Assembly: GCF_000001735.4 (NCBI RefSeq) | Contig: NC_003070.9 | Coordinates: 24,289,971 to 24,353,970, forward strand | Reading direction: 5' to 3' | Length of the DNA stretch: 64,000 nt | DNA from: Arabidopsis thaliana | Taxonomy: Eukaryota > Streptophyta > Magnoliopsida > Brassicales > Brassicaceae | In this document: piece after piece, positions 24,358 to 36,242 of the stretch | Numbering within the stretch: the stretch's first letter is position 1 | How the letters are laid out: the number at the start of each line of letters is the position of its first letter | Notes under the pieces: model-generated | What the model was told of the DNA's origin: nothing | Database searches by the model: none | Seen by the model: the letters and a program-made list of their open reading frames with translations, nothing else | Made by a program: the position numbers and the translations under genes

Positions 24358-25904
24358 GTTTATCTCAACAAATTAGAAGTACGATAACGCAGAAATTAGC
24401 CCTGCAAACTGCAAAAAAAAACGAAGAGATTGTGATTATGATTTCTGATTTTGCGAAGAGAAAGGGGGAAGAAGGTTCTCGCGATTACTAGGGTTCTTCG
24501 AAAAGAGAACCCAGAAGGAGCTAGAGAAGAGAAATGGGTTTGGTAAAGGAAGAAGCTTTACCAGTGTGAATTTTTCATAAGCGAAAGGCGACGAAGAACT
24601 GATAAACGAAGAAGAAGACGGAGACGATGAAATTACAAGTTTATACTGACAGATTTGCCTCAATTTTTTCTCTGCGTTTTAGAAATATTTTTTTTTTAAT
24701 AATGTTTTTAAAAATTATTATACTTTTTGAAGAAATGTAAAGAAAAAAAAGTCGAGACTAAAAACAAAACAAAGTTTATTCAACTTATCTTATAATTAGA
24801 GTGGAGAATATTTAATTCGATAATTCGAAATATAAGAAAATAGACATACATTAATAATTAATAAAAAAACGTTACATCGGCTAAAATGTTTAAACAATTA
24901 TTTAAATTTATATGATAAATAAAATTAAAATAAATCTAAATCGGATTCAAATTTAAAAGTTTGTCTATAGATTAATTTAATTTTTAGTTAAACAATTTAA
25001 TTTTATCAAAAATATAAAATTTTAAACTGTGAAAAAGTTTTAAATCTTATAATTGATATATTTAAAATTAAATAACAAGTTGATAATAATATAAACATTT
25101 GGACATATATAAAAATAAATATAACACTAGACAAATTATATTGTAGGACAAATTTTACACATGAGGCCCTAAAAACTTTTTATATTAGGTGGCCTAAAAC
25201 AAATGTTTCGGCTTTTTTATGAACGGGCCGGGCTTGGATTCGGCCATATTTTGAGTTCATGCCTTTTAATATGGCAAGAAAAAGGTTAGAAACTAGACTA
25301 ATTGTAGATTGTAAGTTTGTAACCGTAATGAGATACTGCAAATGGGTAAAAATCGTATTATTCCATAAACCACAAATGGAGAAGTCAAAGTTTGGCAAAT
25401 ATCACAACAAAAAGGTTGATATATCACATGCATATTATGTAGCTACACCGACATATCAAAGTTCTCCTATCAAATTTTAAAAAACATAAATCACCAACCC
25501 TACTCACACCCACCAATGCAGCCCATCATTCTTCCCAAATCTATAAACACAACACAATAATACAACAGTGACAATTTTAGCTTTTAAAGAATAACGTTTT
25601 CATGTGACTGGATAAAAACGACGTCTACGTAGCACGAAACTGCTTTGTTTGTTCTTGTAACGATCCGTACCATATCTTTTTTTATTAAAAAGTCACATTT
25701 ATTATGGGATCAATAATTTACTCTCCATGGATTATTTCATACTATAATGTACACGTACATTATCATAAAGCCAAGATAAAATTAAAAACGCCTTTTACTA
25801 CGTGTTAGTCTATATAATATAGATTAAGTCTGAAACCCAAATCACAAACTTCACTCAAAACCTAATTAACTTAGAGAGAAAGAGAGAGAGAGAAGGGTTG
25901 CAAA
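24358..25904. other. Divergent promoter region, GTB1 and GLC
   Basis: The two genes are transcribed away from each other. A telobox-like AAACCCTA/TTAGGGTTT pair lies in GTB1 intron 1 (near 24261-24303), and the leader continues to about 24660. From 24660 to 25800 the sequence is AT-rich with no gene. A GA-rich leader (25873-25895) precedes the GLC start. Confidence 0.55.
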
Positions 25905-27174
25905 ATGGGTTCTTCGTACCAAGAATCTCCACCGTTGCTTCTTGAAGATCTTAAGGTTACGATCAAAGAATCAACACTCATTTTCCCATCTGAAGAAACC
26001 AGCGAGAGAAAATCCATGTTCTTATCCAACGTCGACCAAATTCTCAACTTTGACGTTCAAACAGTTCATTTCTTCCGACCTAACAAGGAGTTTCCACCGG
26101 AGATGGTCTCGGAGAAGCTGAGAAAGGCGTTGGTGAAACTCATGGACGCTTATGAGTTCTTGGCCGGGAGACTCCGCGTGGATCCTAGCTCTGGACGGCT
26201 TGATGTTGACTGTAACGGTGCTGGAGCTGGCTTTGTGACGGCGGCGAGTGACTACACGTTGGAGGAACTTGGAGATTTGGTTTATCCAAATCCAGCTTTT
26301 GCTCAATTGGTTACAAGTCAGCTTCAGAGTTTGCCCAAAGATGATCAACCCTTGTTTGTCTTTCAGGTAACCAATAAATAAACCTTTGCTTTCTAATTTT
26401 TTTTGTTCCAAAATGATCCTAAATCTAGTTAACAAATAACAAGTTTTTTTTTTGTTCTCTTTGCGTTTTGTCTTTTAATCAGGAAGAAAGAAAAAAAAAA
26501 TCAAAAGTTTTGAGTGTATAAACACAAAGAAGCTTCCTTAGAATCAAAAAAATTTCGAACATGTTCACAATAAATTTTGTGAACTTTTAGCTATTTTGCA
26601 ACCTCGAGGGAGGGATCTCAAGGATCTAAGTACCATCATGATATTTATAGAAATCTAGTTTATATAGGTCATTAGTCGAGGACCATGTGGGTAAAATAGA
26701 ATAAAAACTTGTTTCTTCTATAGAGTCCAAGTATTAATCGGAGTTTTGTGTGAGATCCTCCGTATTCAAAATATAAATGTTTAAGAAAGTTGCACCATGT
26801 ATGTCAAAAGTATAACTCTACAAATCTTATGTTTTATAGTAGAAAAGTAAGTCTATGAATAAGTTAATTAGTGAAGAAAATTATTAGAAATAAATAATAA
26901 TAGTATAATTTAGTTTTTTTTAAAAATTATTTACTAATTTAGTTAACTGAAGAAATATTCTATGAAATACAGAATTCGGGTCAAGCCTCGGCATTATGGA
27001 GTTTTATTTCTATTTGATTATAACACACCACAAACGAAAACGTTAATATATTTGGGATATTGACTCAAGTAAAACATTCTTATGAAATCTTTAAGTAAAT
27101 CACCCACCCTACTCAGACTATAATTCATCATGTATTTCAAGTATAACGAAACATGTAATCACAAAGTAACATGT

Positions 27175-27212
<38 letters not shown>

Positions 27213-28925
27213 CATATATTTGACATATATATACTCGGACACGTTCCAGTTTCGCCTGCAGATATAATATGCCAAATAAGTGTGAAAATCTTCCAATGCA
27301 CAATATAATACTGACACACATATTTGCTTGTCAATTTTATTTCTTAATTATATAAATACTAAACATACGTTTTCAATCTACATATAGCATTGTCAAATTA
27401 TCAAACTATCGAAGCAAGTGAAAAATGTTCATTACCAAATGTCGTTAGCTCAATTGGTAAATACTCTAGGCAAATTTTAGAGGTCGCCGGTTCGAGTGAC
27501 GCTTGAGACGAAACTAATATTACATGCTGCGGTTTTTGGTTTGGGGGATTACGGACTTCGGTCCAGTACCTTCTAGCATTAAAAAAAAAAGAAAAAAAAA
27601 ATGTTCATTATTTCAAAACAAAAAATTAATCTAGTTTATTTTTTTTATTGACATCAAAATTTGACTACAGTTAGTTGTTATAAATTAAACATTATTATAT
27701 ATGATTGTAACATAAATCTACTTGTTACGCGTAAAATTAAAACGCTGGTTTTCTTTGTTGCTCATTTATTGAATCCTACCAAACATATAGCAATCTAAAT
27801 TAATGTGACATAACTGTCTGTTATATACTGCCAAATCATGTAATCATTTTGTAAAGAAAATTATATAAACCATATACATATTACTTGATAGTTAATGAAC
27901 GTATAAAGTAGGATTTCATAATGCAACGTCTAATAGCTAGAACATAAGTGATTCAAAATAAGTTTTCTCAAGTTTGGCGCATGTAGTTGAGTTTCATGGA
28001 GATGTATGTACTTTAAATTTTTAAATTTTGGCAGATAACATCATTCAAGTGCGGTGGATTTGCAATGGGAATCTCAACAAACCATACCACGTTCGATGGA
28101 CTTAGTTTCAAAACATTCCTCGAAAACTTAGCTTCTCTACTTCACGAGAAGCCCTTATCAACACCTCCATGCAACGACCGTACTCTTCTCAAAGCTCGTG
28201 ATCCACCAAGTGTTGCATTCCCACACCACGAGCTTGTCAAGTTCCAAGACTGTGAGACAACAACAGTCTTCGAAGCTACTTCAGAGCACTTAGACTTCAA
28301 GATCTTCAAGCTATCCTCTGAACAAATCAAGAAGCTCAAGGAGAGAGCCTCAGAGACTAGTAACGGTAATGTTCGCGTGACGGGTTTCAACGTTGTAACC
28401 GCTTTGGTCTGGAGGTGCAAGGCACTCTCTGTAGCAGCAGAGGAAGGAGAAGAAACCAATCTTGAAAGAGAATCAACGATTCTTTATGCTGTGGACATTA
28501 GAGGGAGGCTGAATCCTGAGCTTCCACCGTCTTACACTGGAAACGCGGTTTTAACGGCATACGCAAAGGAGAAATGCAAGGCATTGCTTGAAGAGCCGTT
28601 TGGGAGGATTGTAGAAATGGTAGGAGAAGGGTCAAAGAGGATAACGGATGAGTATGCGCGGTCTGCTATAGATTGGGGAGAGTTATACAAAGGGTTTCCC
28701 CATGGGGAAGTTTTGGTTTCTTCTTGGTGGAAACTCGGATTCGCAGAGGTTGAGTATCCTTGGGGAAAGCCTAAGTATAGCTGTCCCGTTGTCTATCATC
28801 GAAAAGACATTGTTTTGCTGTTTCCGGACATCGATGGAGATAGTAAAGGTGTTTATGTCTTGGCTGCTTTGCCTTCTAAGGAGATGTCCAAGTTTCAGCA
28901 CTGGTTTGAAGACACTCTGTGCTGA
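25905..28925 (+). CDS. GLC: BAHD (HXXXD) acyltransferase GLAUCE
   Basis: Two exons (25905-26366 and 28035-28925) split by a 1668-bp intron join to 450 aa. The BAHD catalytic motif HTTFDG starts exon 2, just after FKCGGFAMGIS. The second BAHD motif, usually DFGWG, is here EYPWGKP, the variant typical of clade members acting on hydroxycinnamoyl donors. The usual position is kept, about 90 residues from the C terminus. Family knowledge: BAHD enzymes move an acyl group from acyl-CoA to an alcohol or amine in the cytosol. I recognise the gene as At1g65450 (GLC), linked genetically to central-cell function in double fertilisation. The substrate cannot be read from sequence. Confidence 0.9.
27179..27209. 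repeat. (TA)n microsatellite in GLC intron
   Basis: An uninterrupted TA run of about 15 units lies in the long GLC intron, roughly 225 bp upstream of the SINE. It is likely length-polymorphic. Confidence 0.95.
27421..27610 (+). mobile_element. tRNA-derived SINE in the GLC intron
   Basis: The 14-mer AAAAATGTTCATTA is found at 27421-27434 and 27597-27610 as a perfect target duplication. The body begins with a pol III A box (TAGCTCAATTGG, 27446-27457), followed by a B-box-like GGTTCGAGT (27489-27497) at the tRNA spacing. It ends in an A-rich tail interrupted once by G. Length is about 162 bp. It has the same orientation as GLC. It is not a functional tRNA gene, because the second half does not fold as a T arm and acceptor. 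Confidence 0.9.
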
Positions 28926-29154
28926 TTTCGTGATGGCTTCACTTTGCATTGCTATTGCTTTATTTTACTTCTTTGACGATTATAAACACATTATGGTATT
29001 TTATATTTGTATACGGTTGAAAAGTGAACGTTATAAAACATCTATTTTCTGCTACTTTCTCTAAGTATAAACAAGCACAAAAGATTTAAAGGTGATTTGA
29101 TATGGAAGTACGTAAAGGAAATTTATAGAGACTTTTGAGTACTGAATAAAAACA

Positions 29155-29420
29155 TTTCTTCTTAACCATTTATCATTCCCTCACCTAAAACGCTTTTACC
29201 GATCTTATATAAACATCATACATTTGTATCCACAAGAAACCGAAAAAAGGATGTAACCAAAAAAAAAAGATGGAAATTATGAGTCTTAATTAAACTCGCG
29301 CGTTTTCCAATCTCTCTGCCTCTATGGACTCCAAATTTTGTTAAAGATAATAAGTAGCAATATATATTAAGAGAAATGTTATTTGTTTGGAGATCTTAAC
29401 ATGTAATCTAGCTTATTAGT
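29155..29420 (-). pseudogene. Decayed partial copy of the FAS1 3' end
   Basis: Positions 29155-29330 resemble 29765-29965, the FAS1 stop region and 3' UTR. They include the coding stretch for AERLEN followed by ARV and a stop. Positions ~29335-29420 resemble 30356-30432 further inside FAS1. The intervening FAS1 exons are missing from the copy. This is a tandem duplicate that lost an internal segment and no longer encodes a protein. Confidence 0.7.
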
Positions 29421-29935
29421 AAATAATCTCATTCTCATTAATTTGGTAAAAGTTACAATTGGGGGTTTATATACAATTGACCAGGCCTAAACCAGAGCCT
29501 CTTAACCAGCTAAACCAACCTATACAGACTCCAGTTAAAACTATACAAAACCAGAATATTTACAATGAACTCTATATACATAATATAGCTTTGTAGACAG
29601 ATTGATTTCGAAGTCGTGAGAAAACTTGCGAAGAAGAAAAGATGGAGGAGGCTGAGACCGCGAGGAAGAAGAAGTGAAAACGATTTAAACGGTGTCGTAT
29701 TATAAAATAAGGGTTTATGATTACTCCCAAGTTTTAAAGCCTTTTTAACAGAACAAAACATCTCGCTATTTCATGTTGCTTCTTAATACTTAAACCATTT
29801 TATCATTTCCCTCATCTCAAACATTTTTACCGATATTGAGCATTATACATATCCACAAGAAGCAAACAAAAAGGATTTAGCCAAGTTGAGGGATGGATGT
29901 AACCAAAAAAATAAAGATGGAAACTGTGAGTAGAC

Positions 29936-32900
29936 TTAAGCATTTTCGTTTTCCAATCTCTCTGCTGCGTCTTCAACTGCAGGTTGTGGTTTTGTGGATG
30001 GAGGTAAACAACGTTTTGAGAAGAATGTAGATATCGTTTTCGGTAATCTCTTACCGCCTTTATCTGGTGACGGTGATAATCCAAGCTTTGTCAATACTTC
30101 TTTCTTTACCTGCTCGTTAGAACAAAGGATCGCGGGAATGGTGATAAGCAACTATGTCTCAAGGCAAAAAACTCAAAATAGAAGATCGAAGTATTAACTA
30201 ACCTGCCAACGACTATCCTCGAAATCTGATATTTCACGCACTTTTTGTCTAAGCTTGGTCTTTGGAACATCAGGGAACTTCTGCTGTAATGTTTCAACTA
30301 CCCTATTGATACCTTGAGAGCATGATTGAATAGTTGATACCTGGACGCCAAATTCTTGTTAGGGCTAAGTAGCAATACATAAACAATGTTATTTGTTTGG
30401 AGAGATCCACTTACAACTGTAAGCAAATCTGAGTCTGGTATGATTTTTGCTTTTGAATTAGATGGAGGAGTGCTCTGGCTACAAGAAAACTTGCTGGCTT
30501 CTTGATCTTCATCTTGAATGTCGTTGATCGATATCTCAATGAGAGAAGACCAAGGGAATTGTCGCACCATGAGAGCTCGCAGACATATTTGTTCTACTTT
30601 TTGTGTCCCTTCTAGATCTTTAGCAGCTAAGAGAGAGACCTTCTCATGAGTTAGGTTACATATGATCAGTGGCTGCGTTTTCTTCAGAGCATGGTCAGTT
30701 AAATTTTGCAGATGTTTTTGTTGTTGGAGTAATGCGCAAAACTCTGGACTTTCTTGATCTTGCTTAGATGATGTCGTATTTGCATCCTGTTCAGACGGAT
30801 CAATGTCCATTCTGTCCACTTGGACCCCCTGAAACAAACAACACACTTTGTTAAGAAACTTTACATTCGTTATAGCGTAGCTGCCTTTAGTTAACTATCC
30901 CCTTCACAAAATTGGCACATGCTCAAAGAAAATGAGTGATCAATTATAAGAATGAATGAGGAATTCAAGTTGTAACTTGATCAATAGTTTGGATACTACA
31001 AAGAAATGCAAATTTGACTTCAGCAGATTCCTAGATTGCAACCTAGATTTATAAGAATCTATGACGAGTTCATTAAAAATTGCTTTTGTTACCTCATCTT
31101 CTGAGAGATATCCATCAGGCACCATAAAGTCATCTTCACTATCATCTTCATCATCAGCCTTTGAACATCCTTCTTCCAAACTTTCGTCTTCATCTTTCTC
31201 ACAATCTGAAAGGCTTTCACCAGCTTCTTCCTGTAAAGAAGTATCTTTATTACCCAGTGATCTTTTGTCAAGTTTAAAAAGCATGTACTGAATTCAATAA
31301 ACCTACCTCTTCCCATTCTTCATCACTATCAACTTCATAATCCAATTCTGGATCCTTTTGCAGAGGACGACGTGGCTTTACAACTTGACTGCAAATGTTA
31401 AACAACAGATCCCTCAGTACCATTGTAAGCAAACTTAGAGAGTGAACACTACTTAATTGAACAGCTAGATGCATATCAGAATAACAAATGGTATTGTCGT
31501 ATCAGAATCACAGAGAACGTTCTGTACATTACAAGTTCACTACAATGATTGTTCAATCCAAATTGAAATGCATTGGACGATAATAACCACAGATCCAACA
31601 TAGACGATGGTTAGTTAATTAAGGAATCAGAACAGGGTAAAGTAGCGTAAAAGTATGTTTACTTCATAGGTCATTTATCATCTGCTTTATTAAACACCAT
31701 GAAAAAAGTAGTCACATAGGCAGCATCGGAAAACTTTATGACTTATGCAGTGAAAATTGAAAAATGTTTCGCAACAAAGCTAATATCAAAAAACAGTACC
31801 AAACAAACCCAGGGGAAAGCTTGCAGTTAGTCAAGGCTTTTTGGCTAACTAATAATCTATATTATATAAGCTTACTGCTGAAATGAAAATTTTCAAAATA
31901 ATTACTAACCTTTGGCTGGGCCAGATACCATAAAAGCCTGGTCTGCAGCTTTTATCAAATTGTAACAACTGCTTGACCCTCCTGGACTTCTTACGATTAG
32001 ATGAGGAAGGCTTACACTGCCTACCATCAAAGTTATTCTCTTCACATCCATCCCCTTGCTTCTCCATGTTAGGTTCACCGTCAGATGTTACTCCACTATT
32101 TGTAGATAGTTTTAGTTTTGGAAACAGTTCACTCTTAGGCTGCCTACGCATCCCCCAATGTTTTTTCGAACTCGAGAGCAAATGACCCAACTGACGCCAG
32201 GAAGCAAAGTGTTCCCTACAAAGAAATACAACTCAGATCACAATACCCAAAGTGACACCTCACAGAATCAATCAACAAGGAGAACCAATGTCATACCTGC
32301 GAATATCATCAACTGTAGCTTCACAAGTTGTTGAAAAGGCGTTGTCAATTGCCTGAACAACTTTTCCAATTTCATTCTCATGTTTTGTACATGACAGCTC
32401 CTGAGCAGTTACTTCACTGGAAGGAAGTTTGGGTTGGGTCAATGAACTATCTTTGCTCTTTTTAAGAAACCGTTCCATGATTGAAGCTTGTTTCTGTACT
32501 TGAAGTTGCTTCTTTAGCTCGGCTTGTTCCTTCTCTCTACGCTTCTGCTCCTTCTCCGACTCATCTTGCTGTTTCTTTATCCGTTTTCTTGACTCTGTCT
32601 CTTCTTTTTCTTTATTATTTTCATCAACAATTGCTTTCTGCAGTAGCTTCTGCTCTTTTTCCTGTCACAGTGAACAAATGCTCAGTCAGAAGTCAGACTT
32701 TGAAATCAAACAACACATCCTAGATGACTAAAAGAGAATAAACAGCGCCAGAAAAGACTTCTAGAAGACAATGAAGAAAAAGATCAGCTTACTTGTTGCA
32801 ATTTTTCTTTCAATACTTGACGTTCCATTCTCTTCTTCTCCTTCTCAGCTTCACATCTATTTTTCTCCAATTGTTTAAGAAGCAGCTTCTCTTCTCTCTT

Positions 32901-33909
32901 TGAGTCTTTCTCAGCCCTTAACGATCAAACACAATAACTGAGTAAGAATGAAAAACAAGAGATAAAATGTAAACCAAGTACTAACAGAAGATACTTACAT
33001 TTCTGAGCTGTTCTTCTGCATCATGTTATCCATGAATGATCGAATATCCACCTCACTCAGTATTTTACCAAGCTTCTCAGCAGCTTTACTCAAATCAGAT
33101 CTCCACAACTTTTCAGTTTCTTCTCTTTGTAATGCAGCTAACATTGCTGAAACACAACATAGGGCATAAACACTCACATCTTATAAACAAACAATCAATA
33201 CGAATCACCACTAAAAACAACATTTACCAGAAACTGCTGTAATCCTTTCATGAATCTTCTTTCGACAAGTCCGGCGAAGTTTTAACACTCCACGAACGGA
33301 ACTCGGCATGATTTTCAGATCTCTCGTCTACAACATCAAATAAACATTACATCTCAAACATTAAATGACATCACCAAAGAGTATAAACCACACCAAACTT
33401 ACCATTAGATTCAAAGATCAAAACTTGTAAGATTAGCAAACTAAGATTACCTCCCAGCACCAAAGACAAGATTCAGAATCATCCTCCAAAACATCAGCAT
33501 CTACGTTAAGCACACCGTAACTAACTCTCTGACCAACAGAAACAACAGCACTCTTCACAGCTACCATAGTAACACTTTCAGTCTTCTCCTTCAATTTCAA
33601 GTAAATCTCATCTACAAGCTTCGACAACGGCAAACTCATTTCCTCCATTAACAAAGCCACCATCGAATTCAATGAGGAACATTCACTAAATCCAGAAAAC
33701 AGATCTGTTCTCTTACTCTTATCCATAACTTCTCTGAAATAATCAAAAAGCCCTTTCATCTCTAGATTCAACGACGAGATCTGAGATTCTTTCTCCTCAG
33801 ATGTTAGATTCTCAATCGCCGTGGGTTCTCTCTTCCGCTTATTCAGCTTCTTTGGCTCTATCATCGTCTTCCGATTCTCATTTTCATTCACCGTCGAAAC
33901 TTCGTCCAT
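29936..33909 (-). CDS. FAS1: FASCIATA1, large subunit of chromatin assembly factor 1
   Basis: Starts MDEVSTVNENENRK at 33909 (exon 1 33909-33451, 153 codons) and ends AERLENENA, stop at 29936. The pieces read in order: a Lys/Glu/Arg-rich coiled-coil KER block (KEEKLLLKQ-like repeats, EKEQKRREKEQAELKKQ), the conserved CAF-1 core (HWGMRRQPKSELFPKLKL, LLQFDKSCRPGFYGIW), an acidic ED block (YEVDSDEEWEEEE, DDEDDSEDDFMVPDGYLS) and a C-terminal winged-helix-like segment. The coding sequence has about a dozen exons; I recognise the whole as the 815-aa A. thaliana protein. Established: FAS1 with FAS2 and MSI1 deposits H3-H4 during replication. E2F sites upstream fit S-phase expression. Confidence 0.95.
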
Positions 33910-34180
33910 CGCAAAAAAAAAAACTAGAAAAATTCGGGAATCTATAAACCCAGGAAAATTGAAACAAGATCTAGAATCTAAGAAATCGATTGCGAGAAAC
34001 ACGAGCTGAGTGGAGATTTGTTGTTCCTTTCGTGATTTTGATTTTGGATTTTTTTTTTCTCAGAGTTCTTAGGTTTTTGGAGAAGAAGAAGAAGAAGGGA
34101 GTGGGAAGATGGATAGGTTTGAAAAAAAAAAAGGATAAAAAAATAAAATTGGGGATTCACTAAAAAGAAGGGTCGTTGAT

Positions 34181-34250
34181 TTTCCCGCCAAGGTTTTGAC
34201 GGGTGGATTTGCCTCCAAATGACAAAAATGCAATTTTACTGTTTGGCGCC
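34181..34250. promoter_or_regulatory. Two E2F/DP sites upstream of FAS1
   Basis: TTTCCCGCC at 34181-34189 and TTTGGCGCC at 34242-34250 both match the plant E2F consensus TTTSSCGC. They lie about 270 and 340 bp upstream of the FAS1 start codon. Established: FAS1 is an E2F target in Arabidopsis; these two matches are the obvious candidates. Confidence 0.8.
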
Positions 34251-36237
34251 ACTCAAGTTTTGGAGAAGATGAAGGCCTATGTGGGCCTGCTTTTGTTTCT
34301 TTTAAGCCCAATATAGTGGGGGAAACAATTGGGATGACATATAAATAGAGACTAGAATTTACTAATTTTAAATACTCATGCGGATGCGGTTATATAAATA
34401 GAGACTAGAAATTACTCATTTTAATTTTAATTTTAAGCCTAATACGGTCATGGTGAGCAAGAGCTCCGAATGAAACCGAATAATACTTTGGATACGATTT
34501 ATGAACGAGGTAAGAAAGTGAAAGGAAATGAAGATTTGTAGCAAGAAAAGGGAGGGAGAGAAGATGGTGAGGTTTTTGTTCACTGAGCATATGTTGTTGA
34601 CTGACCATATGAGGGAATCAATTGATGATGAATGATGTGGTAGTAGTGCGTGTTAATTTGTCGTTAGAAAAATGTTTGAATTATAATTCTTCGCTTTAAT
34701 TTTCTTCTAAAAGATACTAACAGTCATACTAATTAAGAATGAGTAATTGGTTGGACAATTCAATAAGCAAACAAAGTGAGTTATTAAATGGCTAGTGTTT
34801 TTATTTGCGGCATTGTACTAAACGAAATAACAAAACAAAATAGAGAGATGATTTTCTGTAATTGTAAAAATAGGAGAAACCAATGAACTGACGTTTTATT
34901 CAGTGTTCACTTTTCAGTAATAGGAATCAGATAAAGAATATTTCTTTTATTTTCAAAATTTTTTAAAAATATCCCAAAAAGGGTGATAAGATTTGGTGGC
35001 CATTAAAAATGCTACTTTTATGTGTGAGCTTTTTGTATTCATTCCCACGAGGCTACCCTCACGGCTCAAGCATCTCTCGTCATGCTTCTGACGTTCTTCA
35101 TCTCCCTTTGGATATGCCATTTGCATGATATGATACATTATACATTGATAGCTTCATACTAAATAATGCGTTTTAAAGGCTTAATAACAAATTAGTATAA
35201 TGTAAAATGCTATTTGAATTTATTCTGTATATAATGTTTTTGAAAAACTTAGGAAATAGTGATGCATTGCAACAAATTATACTAGAAAATATCATGCTTA
35301 TACCATTTATGGTGACGGCATAAAAAACTTGTGCAGTTGGAACCTTAAAAACGATATTTACGTAAATTATGACACTAAATGGTGCGTTTAAACGATTAAA
35401 CGTTTATATTTATTGCAATACATCACTATATTGCAACAAATTATCTAAAATATCCAACCTATGCTATTATTCATAATGGCGGCATAAAACTTGTGCAATT
35501 AGACCCTTTTAAATATTCTAAGTAATTACGTCAAAAAAAAAAAAATTACACTAGATATTTGTTTTCATTGAAAAAGATCACAAACTCAACGTCAACACAG
35601 GATGGTCTAAATTAATCAACGTGGAGATGAAAGTTAAGAGCTATTTTAAAGGCACAAATTTTTATGTTAAAGACTTTTGTTCCTAACATTCATTTCCACT
35701 TCCAATATAAGATAATTCTAACATTAAAAACTTATGGTGAAAAAATATTTTTTAAAAATTTTATCTGATTTGGGGTTCAAAAATATTATAAATAAAAATT
35801 CCATAATTTCTAACGAACATTTGCTGAACAAAAATCTATTACTTATTGAACCAAAAAAAAAATATGCTATTTTTCTCATTGAAAATCTCATTGTTTTTAA
35901 CCTCTCTTCGAATTACATTCGTATGAATCACAAAAGTTTATATTTAGGAGCAGTCAATAATTTATTTATTCCATTTATATTATCATCGTTAAATAAAATG
36001 TTGACAACCAACAACAAATTCAATCGGAATCAGTTCGACTGAAATTATGTTTAATTTCTTAAAGATCAAAAGTCCAAAGAAGAGATGATGAATTGAAGTT
36101 TATCAAGAATAATGAGATCTTTCTTGTTGTTAAAGATAATGAGATCTTTCACATTATTGAGAGAGTATGAAGATAGATACGTTGATGATAGTGAAGTGAG
36201 ACATCTTGGCCAACATTAGAAGAAGATTCCATAAAGG

Positions 36238-36242
36238 ATTGG
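36238..36242 (-). promoter_or_regulatory. Distal CCAAT box of FT (Block C position)
   Basis: ATTGG on the + strand (CCAAT on the minus strand) lies 5.30 kb upstream of the FT start codon. Established: the conserved distal enhancer Block C of FT contains an NF-Y-bound CCAAT box about 5.3 kb upstream, which loops to the CO-bound proximal promoter. The distance match makes this the likely element. Confidence 0.75.

Noticed and set aside
27441-27510. tRNA gene call at the A-box/B-box sequence in the GLC intron
   Set aside because: Only the promoter-like half of a tRNA is present, and it ends in poly(A) with target duplications. It is a SINE.
35734-36042. 102-codon frame upstream of FT (MVKKYFLKILSDLGF...)
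   Set aside because: Composition follows extreme AT bias (Ile, Asn, Lys, Leu). There is no domain, signal or paralogue, and it sits in known non-coding regulatory DNA.
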